Both the position numbers and the translations under genes were made by a program. DNA of 64,000 bases from JADKFD01 sp050250665. Its GTDB lineage: Bacteria > Pseudomonadota > Gammaproteobacteria > Xanthomonadales > SZUA-5. Of this stretch, positions 26,090 to 35,819 are shown in pieces. The notes beneath the pieces are model-generated. The model did no database searches. It had not been told where the DNA came from and saw only the letters and a list, made by a program, of their open reading frames with translations. Within the stretch, counting starts at the first letter, position 1. Each line of letters starts with the position of its first letter. The stretch spans positions 57,349-121,348 of the forward strand of contig JBFWOF010000012.1 in NCBI GenBank assembly GCA_050250665.1. The letters run 5' to 3'.

Positions 26090-28921
26090 TCAGTTCGCCC
26101 CAATCAGCTGTGCGCTGACCCTGACGATTTCGGCATCGGTGCCCCAGCGTTGTGCCAGACCCGCCTGCCACTGGCGCTCGGCCGCCGTGGGCTGGCGGTG
26201 CTCCACGCGCGCCAGTTTCAGCTCGACGTATTGCGCCCAGTCCGCGTACAGATCCGGGCGCTCGGGACCCAGCACCCGTGCCAGCGCCTGCAGATGCTGA
26301 CGCGAGCTCGCAACATCACCCTGATCGGCGGCAAATTCGGCCTCGCGCAGGTAGAAGTTGCGTAGCAGCCAGGGCAGTGGCTGTGCCACCTCGGCAAAGA
26401 GTTCGCGGGCCTCCCTGAGGTAGGCCTCGGCCTTGGGATGCACGCCATCGAGGGTCGCCGCGCGATGCGCCGTCAGCAGCGTCATGATCAGTTCCTGCGG
26501 TGTAGGCGCCGGCTTCGCGCGCCGTATCGCCAGCGCCTGATCGATCTCCGACAGCGCCCGCTCGACATCGTGATCGCCCTCGGAGGCGATCACCGCCAGC
26601 GCCTCACGCATGCGCGCGAGGTTGCCGGGATTGTGCTCGGCATCCGACTCCCACAGCGGTCGGATCTGCTCGATCTGCTCGCGGGCCTGGGCATAGCGTC
26701 CGACCTGAACCAGCTCCTTGGCGTAGTTCAGCCTGAACACGGCGGCGCCGAAACTGGCCTGGGTCTGCCGCTGCAAATCCGCCAGCACACGCTCGTGTAC
26801 GGCCAGAGCCTCCAGCTTGCGGCCGCTGGCACCATAGAGATTGGCCAGAATCTGGCGCAGATAGTTGGCCGTCGTGCCTTTGGGACCTTCGATACGTTCC
26901 AGCAGGGCAATGCTGGCATTCGTATGATCCAGCGCATCCTGGAAGTGCCCGAGGTAGAACTCGGCCATGCCAAGATTGCCCAGCGCCGCCGCCGTCTCGT
27001 GGTGCTCGGGGCTGTAGTAACGACGCGCCAGCGGTAGCGCCTCAGCGGCATAGGCCCGCGCGGCCTCGTAGTCGCGCAAGGAGATCTGGGCGGCAGCCAG
27101 ATTGGTCAGCGTGGTCGCCCACAGACGGCAGGCTTCAAGCTCCTGGCGATCGCAGTTCTGGCGCAGCAGTGGCAGCGCTTCGGTCAGCAGCGCCATGCCT
27201 TCCGGGCCGCGTCCATGCTGACTGAGCACCGCACCCAGGGTGATTCTGCGGTCGATCGCGTCAGTGCTGTGATCGTCTGCCGGCGTGTCCTTGACCACTT
27301 GCTCCATGTCGGCGAGAGCCGGCGGATCGCCGGCGCGCTCGCGCAGACGGGCATCGGCGAAGGCGATCTTGCGGTAACTGGCACCCGAGGTGCCGAGGTG
27401 CTCGGCCGCATGGCGTACCGCAGTGGCGCTGAGGCGCAGACTCGCGGCCTGATCGCCCATGAGCTGATAGATCTGCGCCAGTCGCCGATACAGCTCGACC
27501 GCCGCTTCCGGCGCGTCGGCCAGATCGGTCTCGACCCGCTTCTCGGCCCCCAGCACCAGATCGCGCACGCTGGGCTCCTGTTCCTCGGGCACGCTGGGCA
27601 CCGCTTCATCGAACATGCCGGTGAGAAAATCCTGCACCGACTCCGACACCTTGAGCGCGGTCTCGGCGCGCTGACGTGCCTGCTCGGCATCGGCGCGCAG
27701 GGCCTGCGCCAGCTCCGCCTGGGCGCGCGCCTGCTGGCCGAACCACAGCGCCAGCACCAGACTGGCCAGCGTGGCCGCGGTCAGCAAGGCAGTGACGATG
27801 ACGCCGCCACGATGGCGCAGCGCGAACTTGCGCATCAGGTACCAGCGCGAGGGCGGATGCGCACTGACCGGCTGGTGGCTCAGAAAGCGGCGCAGATCGT
27901 CGGCCAGCGCCTGGGCGCTCTGGTAGCGCCGGTGCGGCTCATCAATCAGACATTTCTGCAGGATGTTGTCGAGATCGCCACGCAGATAACGCGCCACGCT
28001 GCGCTGGGTGAGCGCCAGCGTGGCGTCGTCGGCATGCACCTGCAGCGCCGATTGCGAAGGCTTGCCCTTGCGCAACTCGGGGCGCTTGCTGCCGATCAGC
28101 AACTCCAGCGCCATCACCCCGAGCGCGTAGACATCGGTGGCAGTGCTGATCACCCCATCCAGCAACTGCTCGGGCGCGGCGTATTCCGGGGTGAAGCCAG
28201 CGCCGCCCTGCCGGGTGAGTTCGGTTTCCTCGCTCAGGAACTTGGCCACGCCAAAATCCAGCAGCTTGCAGCGGCCTTCGGCCGTGATCAGCACATTGGA
28301 AGGCTTGAGATCGCGATGCACGATCAGCTGCGCATGGGCGGTGGCCACGGCATCGCAGACTTCGATCAGCAGCGCAATGCGCGCCGCCGGCAGCAAACCG
28401 TGTTCGCGCACAAAGTCGGTGATGGGCAGGCCTTCGACATATTCCATCACCAGATAGGGCTCGTCGCGCTCGCTGACACCACCATCGATCAGACGCGCAA
28501 TATTCGGATGCTCCAGGCTGGCCAGCGCCTTGCGCTCGCGCTCGAACAGACGCCGATCCAGATCCGACAGCACCGTGCGATGCAGCAGCTTGACCGCCAC
28601 CCGCTGGGCAAATCCGCTGCGTTCGGCCAGATAGACGGTGGCCATGCCACCCTGCCCCACCGGCTTGATCAGGGTGAAGTCACCGATGCTGCGTCGCTCC
28701 AAGGCGGGCCGGTCAGGCTCGGCGTCGAGCGCCGCCAGACGCTCCTGTGGATGCACCGCCAGAGGATCGAGCGAGCGCTCCTGAGCACGCAACAGCCGGT
28801 CGACACGCTCACGCAGGGCCGCATCCGGACAATGCTGATCCAGCCAGGCCGTGCGTTCCTGTTCGGGCAGCTCGATGGCAGCGTCGAACAGCTGCCGCAG
28901 ATTGAGGGGTGCATTGCTCAC
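26090..28921 (-). CDS. membrane Ser/Thr protein kinase with periplasmic TPR region (pair 1)
   Basis: 943 aa from GTG 28921, which has GGAG at proper spacing; a GTG at 28945 lacks one. Hanks-type kinase: P-loop GQGGMATVY (about 89-97), VAVK Lys 111, HRDLKPSNVL (202-211), DFGVAK (222-227), APEQ. A single membrane helix at about 372-394 is followed by a long helical TPR sensor-like region, placing the kinase in the cytoplasm and the TPRs outside. It lies 34 bp downstream of the ECF sigma gene on the same strand, so the pair is an operon. By precedent from ECF sigma factors controlled by cognate kinases, it may switch the sigma factor by phosphorylation; that is an inference. Confidence 0.93.
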   Translation of the reverse strand: MSNAPLNLRQLFDAAIELPEQERTAWLDQHCPDAALRERVDRLLRAQERSLDPLAVHPQERLAALDAEPDRPALERRSIGDFTLIKPVGQGGMATVYLAERSGFAQRVAVKLLHRTVLSDLDRRLFERERKALASLEHPNIARLIDGGVSERDEPYLVMEYVEGLPITDFVREHGLLPAARIALLIEVCDAVATAHAQLIVHRDLKPSNVLITAEGRCKLLDFGVAKFLSEETELTRQGGAGFTPEYAAPEQLLDGVISTATDVYALGVMALELLIGSKRPELRKGKPSQSALQVHADDATLALTQRSVARYLRGDLDNILQKCLIDEPHRRYQSAQALADDLRRFLSHQPVSAHPPSRWYLMRKFALRHRGGVIVTALLTAATLASLVLALWFGQQARAQAELAQALRADAEQARQRAETALKVSESVQDFLTGMFDEAVPSVPEEQEPSVRDLVLGAEKRVETDLADAPEAAVELYRRLAQIYQLMGDQAASLRLSATAVRHAAEHLGTSGASYRKIAFADARLRERAGDPPALADMEQVVKDTPADDHSTDAIDRRITLGAVLSQHGRGPEGMALLTEALPLLRQNCDRQELEACRLWATTLTNLAAAQISLRDYEAARAYAAEALPLARRYYSPEHHETAAALGNLGMAEFYLGHFQDALDHTNASIALLERIEGPKGTTANYLRQILANLYGASGRKLEALAVHERVLADLQRQTQASFGAAVFRLNYAKELVQVGRYAQAREQIEQIRPLWESDAEHNPGNLARMREALAVIASEGDHDVERALSEIDQALAIRRAKPAPTPQELIMTLLTAHRAATLDGVHPKAEAYLREARELFAEVAQPLPWLLRNFYLREAEFAADQGDVASSRQHLQALARVLGPERPDLYADWAQYVELKLARVEHRQPTAAERQWQAGLAQRWGTDAEIVRVSAQLIGAN

Positions 28922-28955
28922 GTCGACGACTCCGCAGGCAGCCACAGCTCTCGCA

Positions 28956-29486
28956 TCATCGCACCTGCCACTGGGCCTTGATGAAGGCTTTGGCGAATTC
29001 CAGATCGCGCAGGATGGTGCGCCGATTGAGGCTCAGCATCTCGGCAATCTGTTCGCCGGTGAGCCCGCCGAAATAGTGCAGCTCCAGCACTTCCGCGCTG
29101 CGCGGATCCTCCACCGCCAGCTGCCGCATCAGCTCATCCAGTTCCAGGGCGGCATCGACATGCACAAAGATGGCGTCATCGCGCACTTCGTTCCAGTCCA
29201 GCGCCTGGGCCCCACCCCCGCGCTTGATGCGCAGCCGCGCCCGCGCGCGATCGACCAGCAGATGGCGCATCGCCCGTGCCGCGTAGGCGAAGAAGGCCCG
29301 TCGGTCGGCAAACTTCAGATCTTCGCGTTCGACCACGCGCACATACAATTCGTGCACCAGCGCGGTGGTGTTGAGCGTGTCGTTAGGGGCGATCTGGGCC
29401 TTGGCGATGCTGCGCAGGTCCTGGTACAGATGGCTGAACAGGGCGTTGGCGTCGTCGGGTATCACAGGGCTCACGCGGGTCTCCAT
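28956..29486 (-). CDS. ECF RNA polymerase sigma factor (kinase-associated type, pair 1)
   Basis: 176 aa. Region 2 is LFSHLYQDLRSIAKAQIAPN...TTALVHELYVRVV...FFAYAARAMRHLLVDRARAR; a Gly-rich linker (KRGGG) leads to region 4 EVLELHYFGGLTGEQIAEML...NRRTILRDLEFAKAFI. This is the TIGR02999-like ECF type common beside TPR kinases in Xanthomonadales. No anti-sigma gene is present; the kinase directly downstream is the likely control partner. ATG 29486 starts nine bases after the stop of the upstream beta-helix gene, so all three may be co-transcribed. Confidence 0.93.
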   Translation of the reverse strand: METRVSPVIPDDANALFSHLYQDLRSIAKAQIAPNDTLNTTALVHELYVRVVEREDLKFADRRAFFAYAARAMRHLLVDRARARLRIKRGGGAQALDWNEVRDDAIFVHVDAALELDELMRQLAVEDPRSAEVLELHYFGGLTGEQIAEMLSLNRRTILRDLEFAKAFIKAQWQVR

Positions 29487-29495
29487 GGCCAGCCG

Positions 29496-30773
29496 TCACT
29501 CCGCACCATCGTAGAACAAACGCTCGCCCTCAAACGCACCGATATCCACCTGCGCACCCTCCAGCCGACGCAGGTGTAGCGCATCGAATGCTTCGGGAAC
29601 ACCCAGGGTCCCGGGCCCCGATGCGCCGCGGGCCAGGTCGCTGCCGGCATCGATCACCGGCGAACCGGGCAGCGGCGAGCCCTGGGCAGAGAGCATCGGA
29701 TCCACGATCAGGGTACCCGGCGCAATCGGCCAGCTGGAGGTTTCGCTCATGCCGAAGATCAGGTTGCCGCGCTGCAGGAAATTGCCAGCCGGCGCTGCAC
29801 CCTCGTAGAAGCGAAAGCCGCCGCTGACGATATTGTTGTCGAACTGACCGCTGCTGTTGGCGTAGAAGCCGAGCACCGTATAGGCATTGACGATGGTGTT
29901 GTTGAGCACCCGCGCACTCATCTGTCCCCCGGATCCACCCAGGAGAATGCCGTAGCGACCGGCGCCCGCGATTTGATCCAGCAACATCAGATTGTCGTGC
30001 AGCAGCAGGTTGACGCTGGCCGAATCAACGCTTGCCACTTCGACGCCGCTGGCATAGCGACGTGACGGAGTGGCGACAGCGGGCAGCATCTGGTTTCGAC
30101 GGATGACCGCCTCCCAGACACCGCTACCCCCGAGAACTCCGTGGAGCGCCTTGTGGGCGGACTGGGCCATCACCACCCCCTCCGGCCGGAAGCGATTGTC
30201 CTCAATGAGGATCTGGCCGCCACTGCTGCCACTGCCGTAGACAATTAGGGAGTTGGGCGCGGCATTGTCCGAGCCGATCTCGAACTGACTGCGGCGGATA
30301 CGGACCTGCGATCGCGCGCTGCCGGTCTGATTCATGCTGACCTGCAGCTGCGTGGACGCGCCCGTCGCGTGGCCGCGAAAGGAGAGCTGCTGCAGCGTCA
30401 GCTCACCGGGCTGCGCCCCATTGACCGCGAAGAACCAGCTGCCGCCGACGATCTGGATTCCGCTGATTTCGACCATCCAGGGCACTGCGCTGTTGATGCT
30501 CATCAAATGCGATTCGGTCGATGTCAGTGTCAGAGACACGCCAGGGGCCGTAACGATCGACAGCGGCTTGAAGATCTGCAGCCGCTCGCCCACGGTGGCC
30601 GAGCTGACGATGCGCAGCGTGTCGCCCGCCTGGGCGAAATCGGCACAGCTCATCAGGGTGCTGTTGCACGGCGGCGGGCCGGGCCAGTCCAGCGTGGCTG
30701 CCACGGTAGGCGCCACCGGGATCAATGCAAGCAGCAGTCCGGCAATCCGCAGCTTTCCGGGACAAGAACGCAT
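29496..30773 (-). CDS. exported right-handed beta-helix protein with GFE-like C-terminus
   Basis: 425 aa from ATG 30773, after a GGAGTG ribosome site. Signal peptide (MRSCPGKLRIAGLLLALIPVAPTVAA), then short beta repeats of a parallel beta-helix (choice-of-anchor Q type: NNTIVNAYTVLGFYANSSGQFDNNIVSGG, PGSPVIDAG, VDIGAFEG). It ends ERLFYDGAE, a variant of the LF.(N/D)GFE tail seen on two other exported proteins here. Probably surface exposed or secreted; no catalytic motif. It precedes the sigma/kinase pair by nine bases and is divergent from the next beta-helix gene. Confidence 0.82.
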   Translation of the reverse strand: MRSCPGKLRIAGLLLALIPVAPTVAATLDWPGPPPCNSTLMSCADFAQAGDTLRIVSSATVGERLQIFKPLSIVTAPGVSLTLTSTESHLMSINSAVPWMVEISGIQIVGGSWFFAVNGAQPGELTLQQLSFRGHATGASTQLQVSMNQTGSARSQVRIRRSQFEIGSDNAAPNSLIVYGSGSSGGQILIEDNRFRPEGVVMAQSAHKALHGVLGGSGVWEAVIRRNQMLPAVATPSRRYASGVEVASVDSASVNLLLHDNLMLLDQIAGAGRYGILLGGSGGQMSARVLNNTIVNAYTVLGFYANSSGQFDNNIVSGGFRFYEGAAPAGNFLQRGNLIFGMSETSSWPIAPGTLIVDPMLSAQGSPLPGSPVIDAGSDLARGASGPGTLGVPEAFDALHLRRLEGAQVDIGAFEGERLFYDGAE

Positions 30774-30929
30774 GGCAACACTCCGATTCAATCTGACTAA
30801 TCGACCCAAGCGCTGTTGGGCGCCCAAGTGCGACATGGCGCACAAAACAAACAGATTGCAGGCGGCGATGTCGCAATCGGTCATCAATGAGCGCTTGTGC
30901 AATCAATCCCCGGAATCGGAATTGCCTGC
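30774..30929. promoter_or_regulatory. divergent promoter interval of two beta-helix genes
   Basis: 156 bp separates the two start codons. It is less GC-rich in the middle (CACAAAACAAACAGATTGC) and must hold both promoters. No sigma-70 pair is clear, which would fit recognition by an ECF factor. Confidence 0.35.
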
Positions 30930-32666
30930 ATGTGCTCGTATCGATACTTGTTCTGCTGCCTGCTTGGATTTGTCACCGCAGCCCATGCCGATGTTTTCAC
31001 CGTAGGCTCGGGCGCAGCCTGCACCCACGCCTCGATCCAGGACGCCATCACAGCCGGGCTGGCTAACGGCACCGGTCTGGATGTCATCAATGTCGCCCGC
31101 AACCGCAGCTACACGGCGCAGGCGCTGGTGGCCCAGAACGACACGCTGGTGATCCAGGGTGGCTTCGCCGACTGCAGCAGTGCCACCGGCGACCCGAACA
31201 ATCCCACCGTGCTTTCCGGCGCCGGCGGCGCGGCCGCCCCGGTGCTGCGCATCCAGGGCAGTGGCAACGTCACCCTGCGCAATCTGGTGCTGCAAGGGGG
31301 CGATGCGCCGGCCAATGCCGATGGCGGCGGTCTGGCGATTGTGGACGGACCGCATCAGATCACACTGAACAATGTGCAGCTGGCCAGCAACCACGCTGGA
31401 CGCGGTGCCGGGATGGCGGTGACCACGGGCGTCAGCACGATCAGCGTCACCTTCCAGGGCGACAGCCGCATCTTCGGCAATCAGGCCAGCAGCGACGGTG
31501 GCGGCATCTATTGCCGCAGCGCCAGCCTGTCGCTGGTGACCGAGTCCTTGATCATCAACTCCAATACCAGCGCTCGCGATGGCGGCGGCATCTACGCCGA
31601 AAACTGCAGCATCGATCTGGCCAGCGGCCACGCGCTGGGCGCCCTCTGGAACAACCAGGCCACTCGTAACGGCGGCGGCATGTACGTCCTTGGTGCCTTC
31701 GGCGGCGCCCGGATCTATTCGCTGTTCGTCGATGCACTTACGCGCCTGAACGGCAACAATGCCGCTGTCGGCGGCGGCGCTATCTACGCTACCGACGGCG
31801 CCAGGGTGCAACTGCAGAACGTGGAAGTGGTCGACAACGTCGCGCAGGACGGCGGCGCCATTCTGATGCGCGGCACCGGCAACAGCATCACCAACGATCT
31901 GACGATCGTCGCGAGCAACCTGACCCCTGCTGCCGTGACCTGTCCAAACGGGCGAATCTGCAACCGCTTCGTCAACAACCGCAGCTCAGTGGCCGGCGTA
32001 CTCAGCAATGGCGCCGCCGCCATCGCCTACCGGCTCGAAAACGGCAGTGCTGGTCGCGCCCACATTCAGCGCACCAGCTTTGAGGGCAACCAGGGCGGCC
32101 GCGTCATTCACAGTTTCATCCCCAGCGCGGGCGCCTTCAACGAAATGGCGCTGAGCAATGTAGCGCTGTTCGGCAACCAGCAGAGTGACCCTCAGGGCGC
32201 ATTGATCTACGGCCAGAAGCTGACCCTCAATTTCGTCAGCATCGCCGGCAACACGCTTGCCGGTAGCGCGGTGATCCGTGGCTTCGATCTGCAGACCGTC
32301 CTCGGCTACGTCGCCGCCTTCCAGCCCGGCAAACCGCTGCTTCAGCAGACCGGTGGCTCGGTGCTCAGCGGCTATCTGATCGCCAATGACCTCAGCGGCA
32401 TTCCGCCGACGGTCAACAATCTGGAAGCCGATCCGCTGTTCGTCAGTGCCAGCGATCTGCACCTGCGGCCGGGTTCGCTGGCGATCGACTATGCGACCTC
32501 GTCCTCAGCGCTGGCGCCGCCCTACAACACCGACATCCTCGGCAATCCGCGCCCGGTCGACGACAGCCAGGTGCCCAACGCCTTCGGCCCCATCGATGTC
32601 GGCGCCTACGAGTCCGAGGCCGACGCGCTGTTCGCCAACGGCTTTGAACCCTGTTTCAGCTGCTAG
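30930..32666 (+). CDS. exported polymorphic beta-helix protein with LFANGFE C-terminus
   Basis: 578 aa from ATG 30930 (signal peptide MCSYRYLFCCLLGFVTAAHA; a GTG at 30897 is the alternative). It opens with DVFTVGSGAACTHASIQDAI, a lead-in shared with the next gene, then repeats of GGG(I/M)Y-type turns (SDGGGIYCRSAS, RDGGGIYAENCS, RNGGGMYVLG, VGGGAIYATD, DGGAILMRG) as in Chlamydia Pmp-like beta-helices. The end matches the choice-of-anchor Q pattern (PFSx...IDVGAYESEADALFANGFE) plus a short Cys tail PCFSC. Surface adhesin or shed protein is the best guess. Confidence 0.82.
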   Translation: MCSYRYLFCCLLGFVTAAHADVFTVGSGAACTHASIQDAITAGLANGTGLDVINVARNRSYTAQALVAQNDTLVIQGGFADCSSATGDPNNPTVLSGAGGAAAPVLRIQGSGNVTLRNLVLQGGDAPANADGGGLAIVDGPHQITLNNVQLASNHAGRGAGMAVTTGVSTISVTFQGDSRIFGNQASSDGGGIYCRSASLSLVTESLIINSNTSARDGGGIYAENCSIDLASGHALGALWNNQATRNGGGMYVLGAFGGARIYSLFVDALTRLNGNNAAVGGGAIYATDGARVQLQNVEVVDNVAQDGGAILMRGTGNSITNDLTIVASNLTPAAVTCPNGRICNRFVNNRSSVAGVLSNGAAAIAYRLENGSAGRAHIQRTSFEGNQGGRVIHSFIPSAGAFNEMALSNVALFGNQQSDPQGALIYGQKLTLNFVSIAGNTLAGSAVIRGFDLQTVLGYVAAFQPGKPLLQQTGGSVLSGYLIANDLSGIPPTVNNLEADPLFVSASDLHLRPGSLAIDYATSSSALAPPYNTDILGNPRPVDDSQVPNAFGPIDVGAYESEADALFANGFEPCFSC

Positions 32667-32691
32667 GGCCGGACCAAAAAGGCAGCCTTTT

Positions 32692-32757
32692 GTAGGAGCG
32701 ACCTCGCGTCGCGACCGCTCTCGCGAGACAACAGTCGCGCCGCAAGGGCGCTCCTAC
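32692..32757. repeat. REP hairpin, family A (GTAGGAGCG...CGCTCCTAC)
   Basis: GTAGGAGCGACCTCGCGTCGCGACCG is answered by CGGTCGCGCCGCAAGGGCGCTCCTAC-type right arm (ACAGTCGCGCCGCAAGGGCG plus CTCCTAC). It lies between the two tandem beta-helix genes. Confidence 0.92.
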
Positions 32758-32841
32758 CCGGGTCCTGCGCCACGACGCCAGCGACCTTGCACCGCATCAC
32801 CCGCACCCGCGGAAGCTAGTCCCACCCACCAGGAGTCAGCC

Positions 32842-34599
32842 ATGAAGACCACGATCCCCCTGGCGCTGCTCTGCGCCAGCCTCAGCACCCCGGCACTCGC
32901 CGACAACGAGTTCAGCGTCGGCACCGGCCCGGGTTGCACCCATGCCACGATCCAGTCGGCCCTGGACACCGCCGCCAATGACGGACTGGTGCCCTCGCTG
33001 ATCAAGATCACCCGCAGCCTGAGTTACACCCAGCAGGCGCTGCGCATCAACGATCGCGAATACGTGGAACTGCGCGGCGGCTACGAGCACTGCACCGACA
33101 CCCTGCCGAATGCCAGCTACACCCGCATCGATGGCAGCGGCGGTATCCAGCAGACAGTGATTGCCGTGGTCGGTAACTTTCCGTCCACGGTGCGCCTCGC
33201 TGGCCTGGAGATCATCGGTGGTGATGCCGAAGACCATGAATACGGCGGCGCAGTCTATGCCCGTCACGGAGGCTTGCTGGTCATCGCCGCCAGCTCCATC
33301 CACAACAACCGCGCCGGTTATGGCGGCGGCATTGCCATCGAAGGTCGCGGCACTGAACTGGCTCTACGCGACGACGTGCTGGTCTACAGCAATTCGGCCA
33401 TGTACGAGGGCGGCGGCGCCTGGTGTCGCGACGGCTCGGTGTACGCCAATGCCCGCGGCAGTGGCTTCTTCAACAACAATGCCCTCAACGAGGGTGGCGG
33501 TCTGCGCCTCAGCCATTGCAATGCCGAACTGGCCAGCAACGGTCCCTTCAATGCCGGCATTCTCTATGGCAACACCGCGTACGATGGTGCCGGCCTGAGC
33601 GCCAGCGATTCGATCATCAAGGTCTACAGCACCCAGAGCAACGCGCCCAACCGCATCGCCTACAACCGGGCTACCCGCAACGGCGGTGGCTTTGCGCTGC
33701 GCAATGCCTCGTCGATCACACTCTGGGACACCCTGATCGAAGGCAATGCCGCCAGCACCGGCGGCGCTGGCTGGGTCTATTCCAGCACCGCGAGCGATCC
33801 GCGCATCCGCTTGCGCAGCGCCCGCAACCGCGACGCCGAAACTCCGGTCACTGCGGTGGCCTGCGCCAGCGGGACCAACTGCAATCGCGTCACCGGCAAC
33901 ACCACCAGGGCCTTTGGCAGTTCGCCCGGTGACGGCGCCGCCTTCTACTACGACTGGAGTTCACCGACCGGCTGCAACTTCCCGTTCAGCTGTACCTGGC
34001 CCACCGGCTTTGTCGCCGATGCCGACATCCAGGACGCCCAGATCGATCGCAACAGCGGCCATTCGCTGATCTACTACCGTCAGCACTACAATCATTACGG
34101 CATTACCCAGTCGCTGATCTTCGGCAACACCGTCAGCGATGCGCTGATCAAGACCGGCGATGACGACAAGGTCTGGATCGCCCAGACCACCATCACCGGC
34201 AACAACATCGGCAGCGCCGTGGTGCGCGCGCCGCAGCTGGATCTGCGCTGCGCCATCGTCAATCAGGCTGGCGTGATTCGCCAGGGCAGCGGCACCCTGA
34301 CCGCGCAGTTCGTGCTGGTACCCAGCACCAGCCAGTTGCCCGGCAACACCAGCATCTTCCAGGGCGCACCGCGCTTCATGTCGATCGCAAACGACAACTT
34401 CCGATTATTCCCGGGTCAGTTCCGTTTCGATCCCGTTCCATCGCCGGGCATCGATATCGCCAGCAGCTGCGGCGTGTTTCAGCGCGGCAACGATCTGGAC
34501 GGACTGGCGCGCCCCGTCGACATCGCCGCCGCGCCCAATCAGTTCGGCACGCTGGATCTGGGACCGTACGAGGCGCGGATCAGCTTGTCTGGATTCTGA
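32842..34599 (+). CDS. exported beta-helix protein, paralogue of the preceding gene
   Basis: 585 aa, ATG 32842 after CAGGAG. Signal peptide MKTTIPLALLCASLSTPALA. The mature start DNEFSVGTGPGCTHATIQSALDTA parallels DVFTVGSGAACTHASIQDAI of the upstream gene, and the GGG(I/A/L) turns recur (YGGGIAIEG, EGGGAWCRDG, EGGGLRLSHC, RNGGGFALRN). The C-terminus has FGTLDLGPYEARISLSGF, so the anchor-like block is kept but the LF.NGFE tail is lost. Probably cell-surface or secreted; a REP element separates it from its paralogue. Confidence 0.82.
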   Translation: MKTTIPLALLCASLSTPALADNEFSVGTGPGCTHATIQSALDTAANDGLVPSLIKITRSLSYTQQALRINDREYVELRGGYEHCTDTLPNASYTRIDGSGGIQQTVIAVVGNFPSTVRLAGLEIIGGDAEDHEYGGAVYARHGGLLVIAASSIHNNRAGYGGGIAIEGRGTELALRDDVLVYSNSAMYEGGGAWCRDGSVYANARGSGFFNNNALNEGGGLRLSHCNAELASNGPFNAGILYGNTAYDGAGLSASDSIIKVYSTQSNAPNRIAYNRATRNGGGFALRNASSITLWDTLIEGNAASTGGAGWVYSSTASDPRIRLRSARNRDAETPVTAVACASGTNCNRVTGNTTRAFGSSPGDGAAFYYDWSSPTGCNFPFSCTWPTGFVADADIQDAQIDRNSGHSLIYYRQHYNHYGITQSLIFGNTVSDALIKTGDDDKVWIAQTTITGNNIGSAVVRAPQLDLRCAIVNQAGVIRQGSGTLTAQFVLVPSTSQLPGNTSIFQGAPRFMSIANDNFRLFPGQFRFDPVPSPGIDIASSCGVFQRGNDLDGLARPVDIAAAPNQFGTLDLGPYEARISLSGF

Positions 34600-34682
34600 G
34601 CGCTGCGAAGGTCTCCGGATCAATGCCAGCCTGATGCAGGGGCGCATCGGCGGAAGCTGCGCTGAAGCAGGCAGCACGATCA

Positions 34683-34708
34683 ACGCAAGCGCTCTCGGGC
34701 GCTTGCGT
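34683..34708. terminator. perfect 10-bp stem-loop after beta-helix gene
   Basis: ACGCAAGCGC-TCTCGG-GCGCTTGCGT is a strong hairpin 84 bp after the stop codon. It has no U-tract, so it could be a transcript-end stabiliser rather than a true terminator. The rest of 34600-34901 shows nothing. Confidence 0.45.
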
Positions 34709-34901
34709 ACGATCAAGGACTTCTTGCTCCGCGCAGTTAGGATTGCCTCACTTTTCCTGTCTGACCTTGCATGTTCAGCGCCGCTTCGAGGGCTTGATGA
34801 TCGGCGAGGCAGACGTCCGATCGCGGATCGGTTCCGCGACCGGATATGGACGCCGCTGAGCCATCGAGGTCGGGCGAACTCAATTCTTCCAGGGACCTGT
34901 C

Positions 34902-35318
34902 GTGACCCAATATCCAAGCCGCCAGGACTTCATCATCGGCGAGAAAGCCTCGCTGTCCAGACAGATCAGCATCGAAGACATCCAGCACATGGCCGCCATC
35001 ACCGGGGACTTCAATCCGGTGCATCTGGACGAGGAGTACGCCGCGCTGACCCGTTTCAAGGGCCGCATTGCCCACGGCGTGTTCAGCTCCGGACTGATCT
35101 CGGCCGTGCTCGGCATGCATCTGCCCGGGCCGGGCTCGGTCTATCTCAGGCAATCGCTGCAGTTTCTGTATCCGCTGCGTCCCGGCGATGTGCTGACGGC
35201 CGAAGTCGAAGTCACCGCCTGGCGTTCCGAAAAGCGCATCGTCACGCTGAGGACCCGCTCCATGAACCAGCACGGCAATGACATCGCCGAGGGCGAAGCA
35301 GTGTTGCTGGTGGCCTGA
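34902..35318 (+). CDS. MaoC-like (R)-specific enoyl-CoA hydratase
   Basis: 138-aa hot-dog-fold protein starting with GTG 34902 after AGGGA. The hydratase-2 motif is intact: ITGDFNPVHLDEEYA...FKGRIAHGVFSSGL, with the catalytic Asp and His. Size fits PhaJ-type hydratases, which turn trans-2-enoyl-CoA into (R)-3-hydroxyacyl-CoA for polyhydroxyalkanoate or other lipid synthesis. No other PHA or fatty-acid gene is near, so the pathway is uncertain. Confidence 0.92.
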   Translation: MTQYPSRQDFIIGEKASLSRQISIEDIQHMAAITGDFNPVHLDEEYAALTRFKGRIAHGVFSSGLISAVLGMHLPGPGSVYLRQSLQFLYPLRPGDVLTAEVEVTAWRSEKRIVTLRTRSMNQHGNDIAEGEAVLLVA

Positions 35319-35387
35319 GCGATGCCCCGGATGGCGCAAAGCCTGCGGCCAGTTTTCGGATGAAAACTCCCGGTAGCATCGCCGCCC

Positions 35388-35819
35388 ATGGACGCCTACG
35401 AAATCTCGAACGATCCCGGCCGCCTGGACCTCAGCGCCATGCATGCCTACCTGTCCAGCTCCTATTGGTCGCCGGGCATTCCCAGAGCCACGCTGGCCAA
35501 GGCCGTTGCCCATTCGATCTGCGTCGGCGCCTATCGCGGCGACGAGCAGATCGGCTTCGCCCGGATGGTCACGGATCGCGCCACCTTCGCCTATCTGGCG
35601 GATGTCTACGTACTGGAAGCGCATCGCGGCAAAGGCCTGGCGCAGCGTCTGATCAGGGCACTGCTGGCCGAGCCTGATTTGCAGGGACTGCGGCGGCTGA
35701 TGCTGGTCACCCGCGACGGTCATGGGCTCTACCAGAAGTTCGGATTCCGGGCGCTGGCGGCGCCGGAGCGCTTCATGGAGCTTCACAACCCGCGGATCTA
35801 TCTGGCCGCAGATGATTGA
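35388..35819 (+). CDS. GNAT family N-acetyltransferase
   Basis: 143 aa. GNAT core: IGFARMVTDRATFAYLADVYV followed by the acetyl-CoA loop HRGKGLAQRLIRALL and the C-terminal LVTRDGHGLYQKFGFRAL. It probably acetylates a small amine; specificity is not readable. Its stop overlaps the start of the GrpB-family gene by eight bases (ATGATTGA), so the two are translationally coupled. Confidence 0.9.
   Translation: MDAYEISNDPGRLDLSAMHAYLSSSYWSPGIPRATLAKAVAHSICVGAYRGDEQIGFARMVTDRATFAYLADVYVLEAHRGKGLAQRLIRALLAEPDLQGLRRLMLVTRDGHGLYQKFGFRALAAPERFMELHNPRIYLAADD

Noticed and set aside
28922..28945. GTG 28945 as start of kinase 1
   Set aside because: It lacks a ribosome site; GTG 28921 has GGAG at good spacing.
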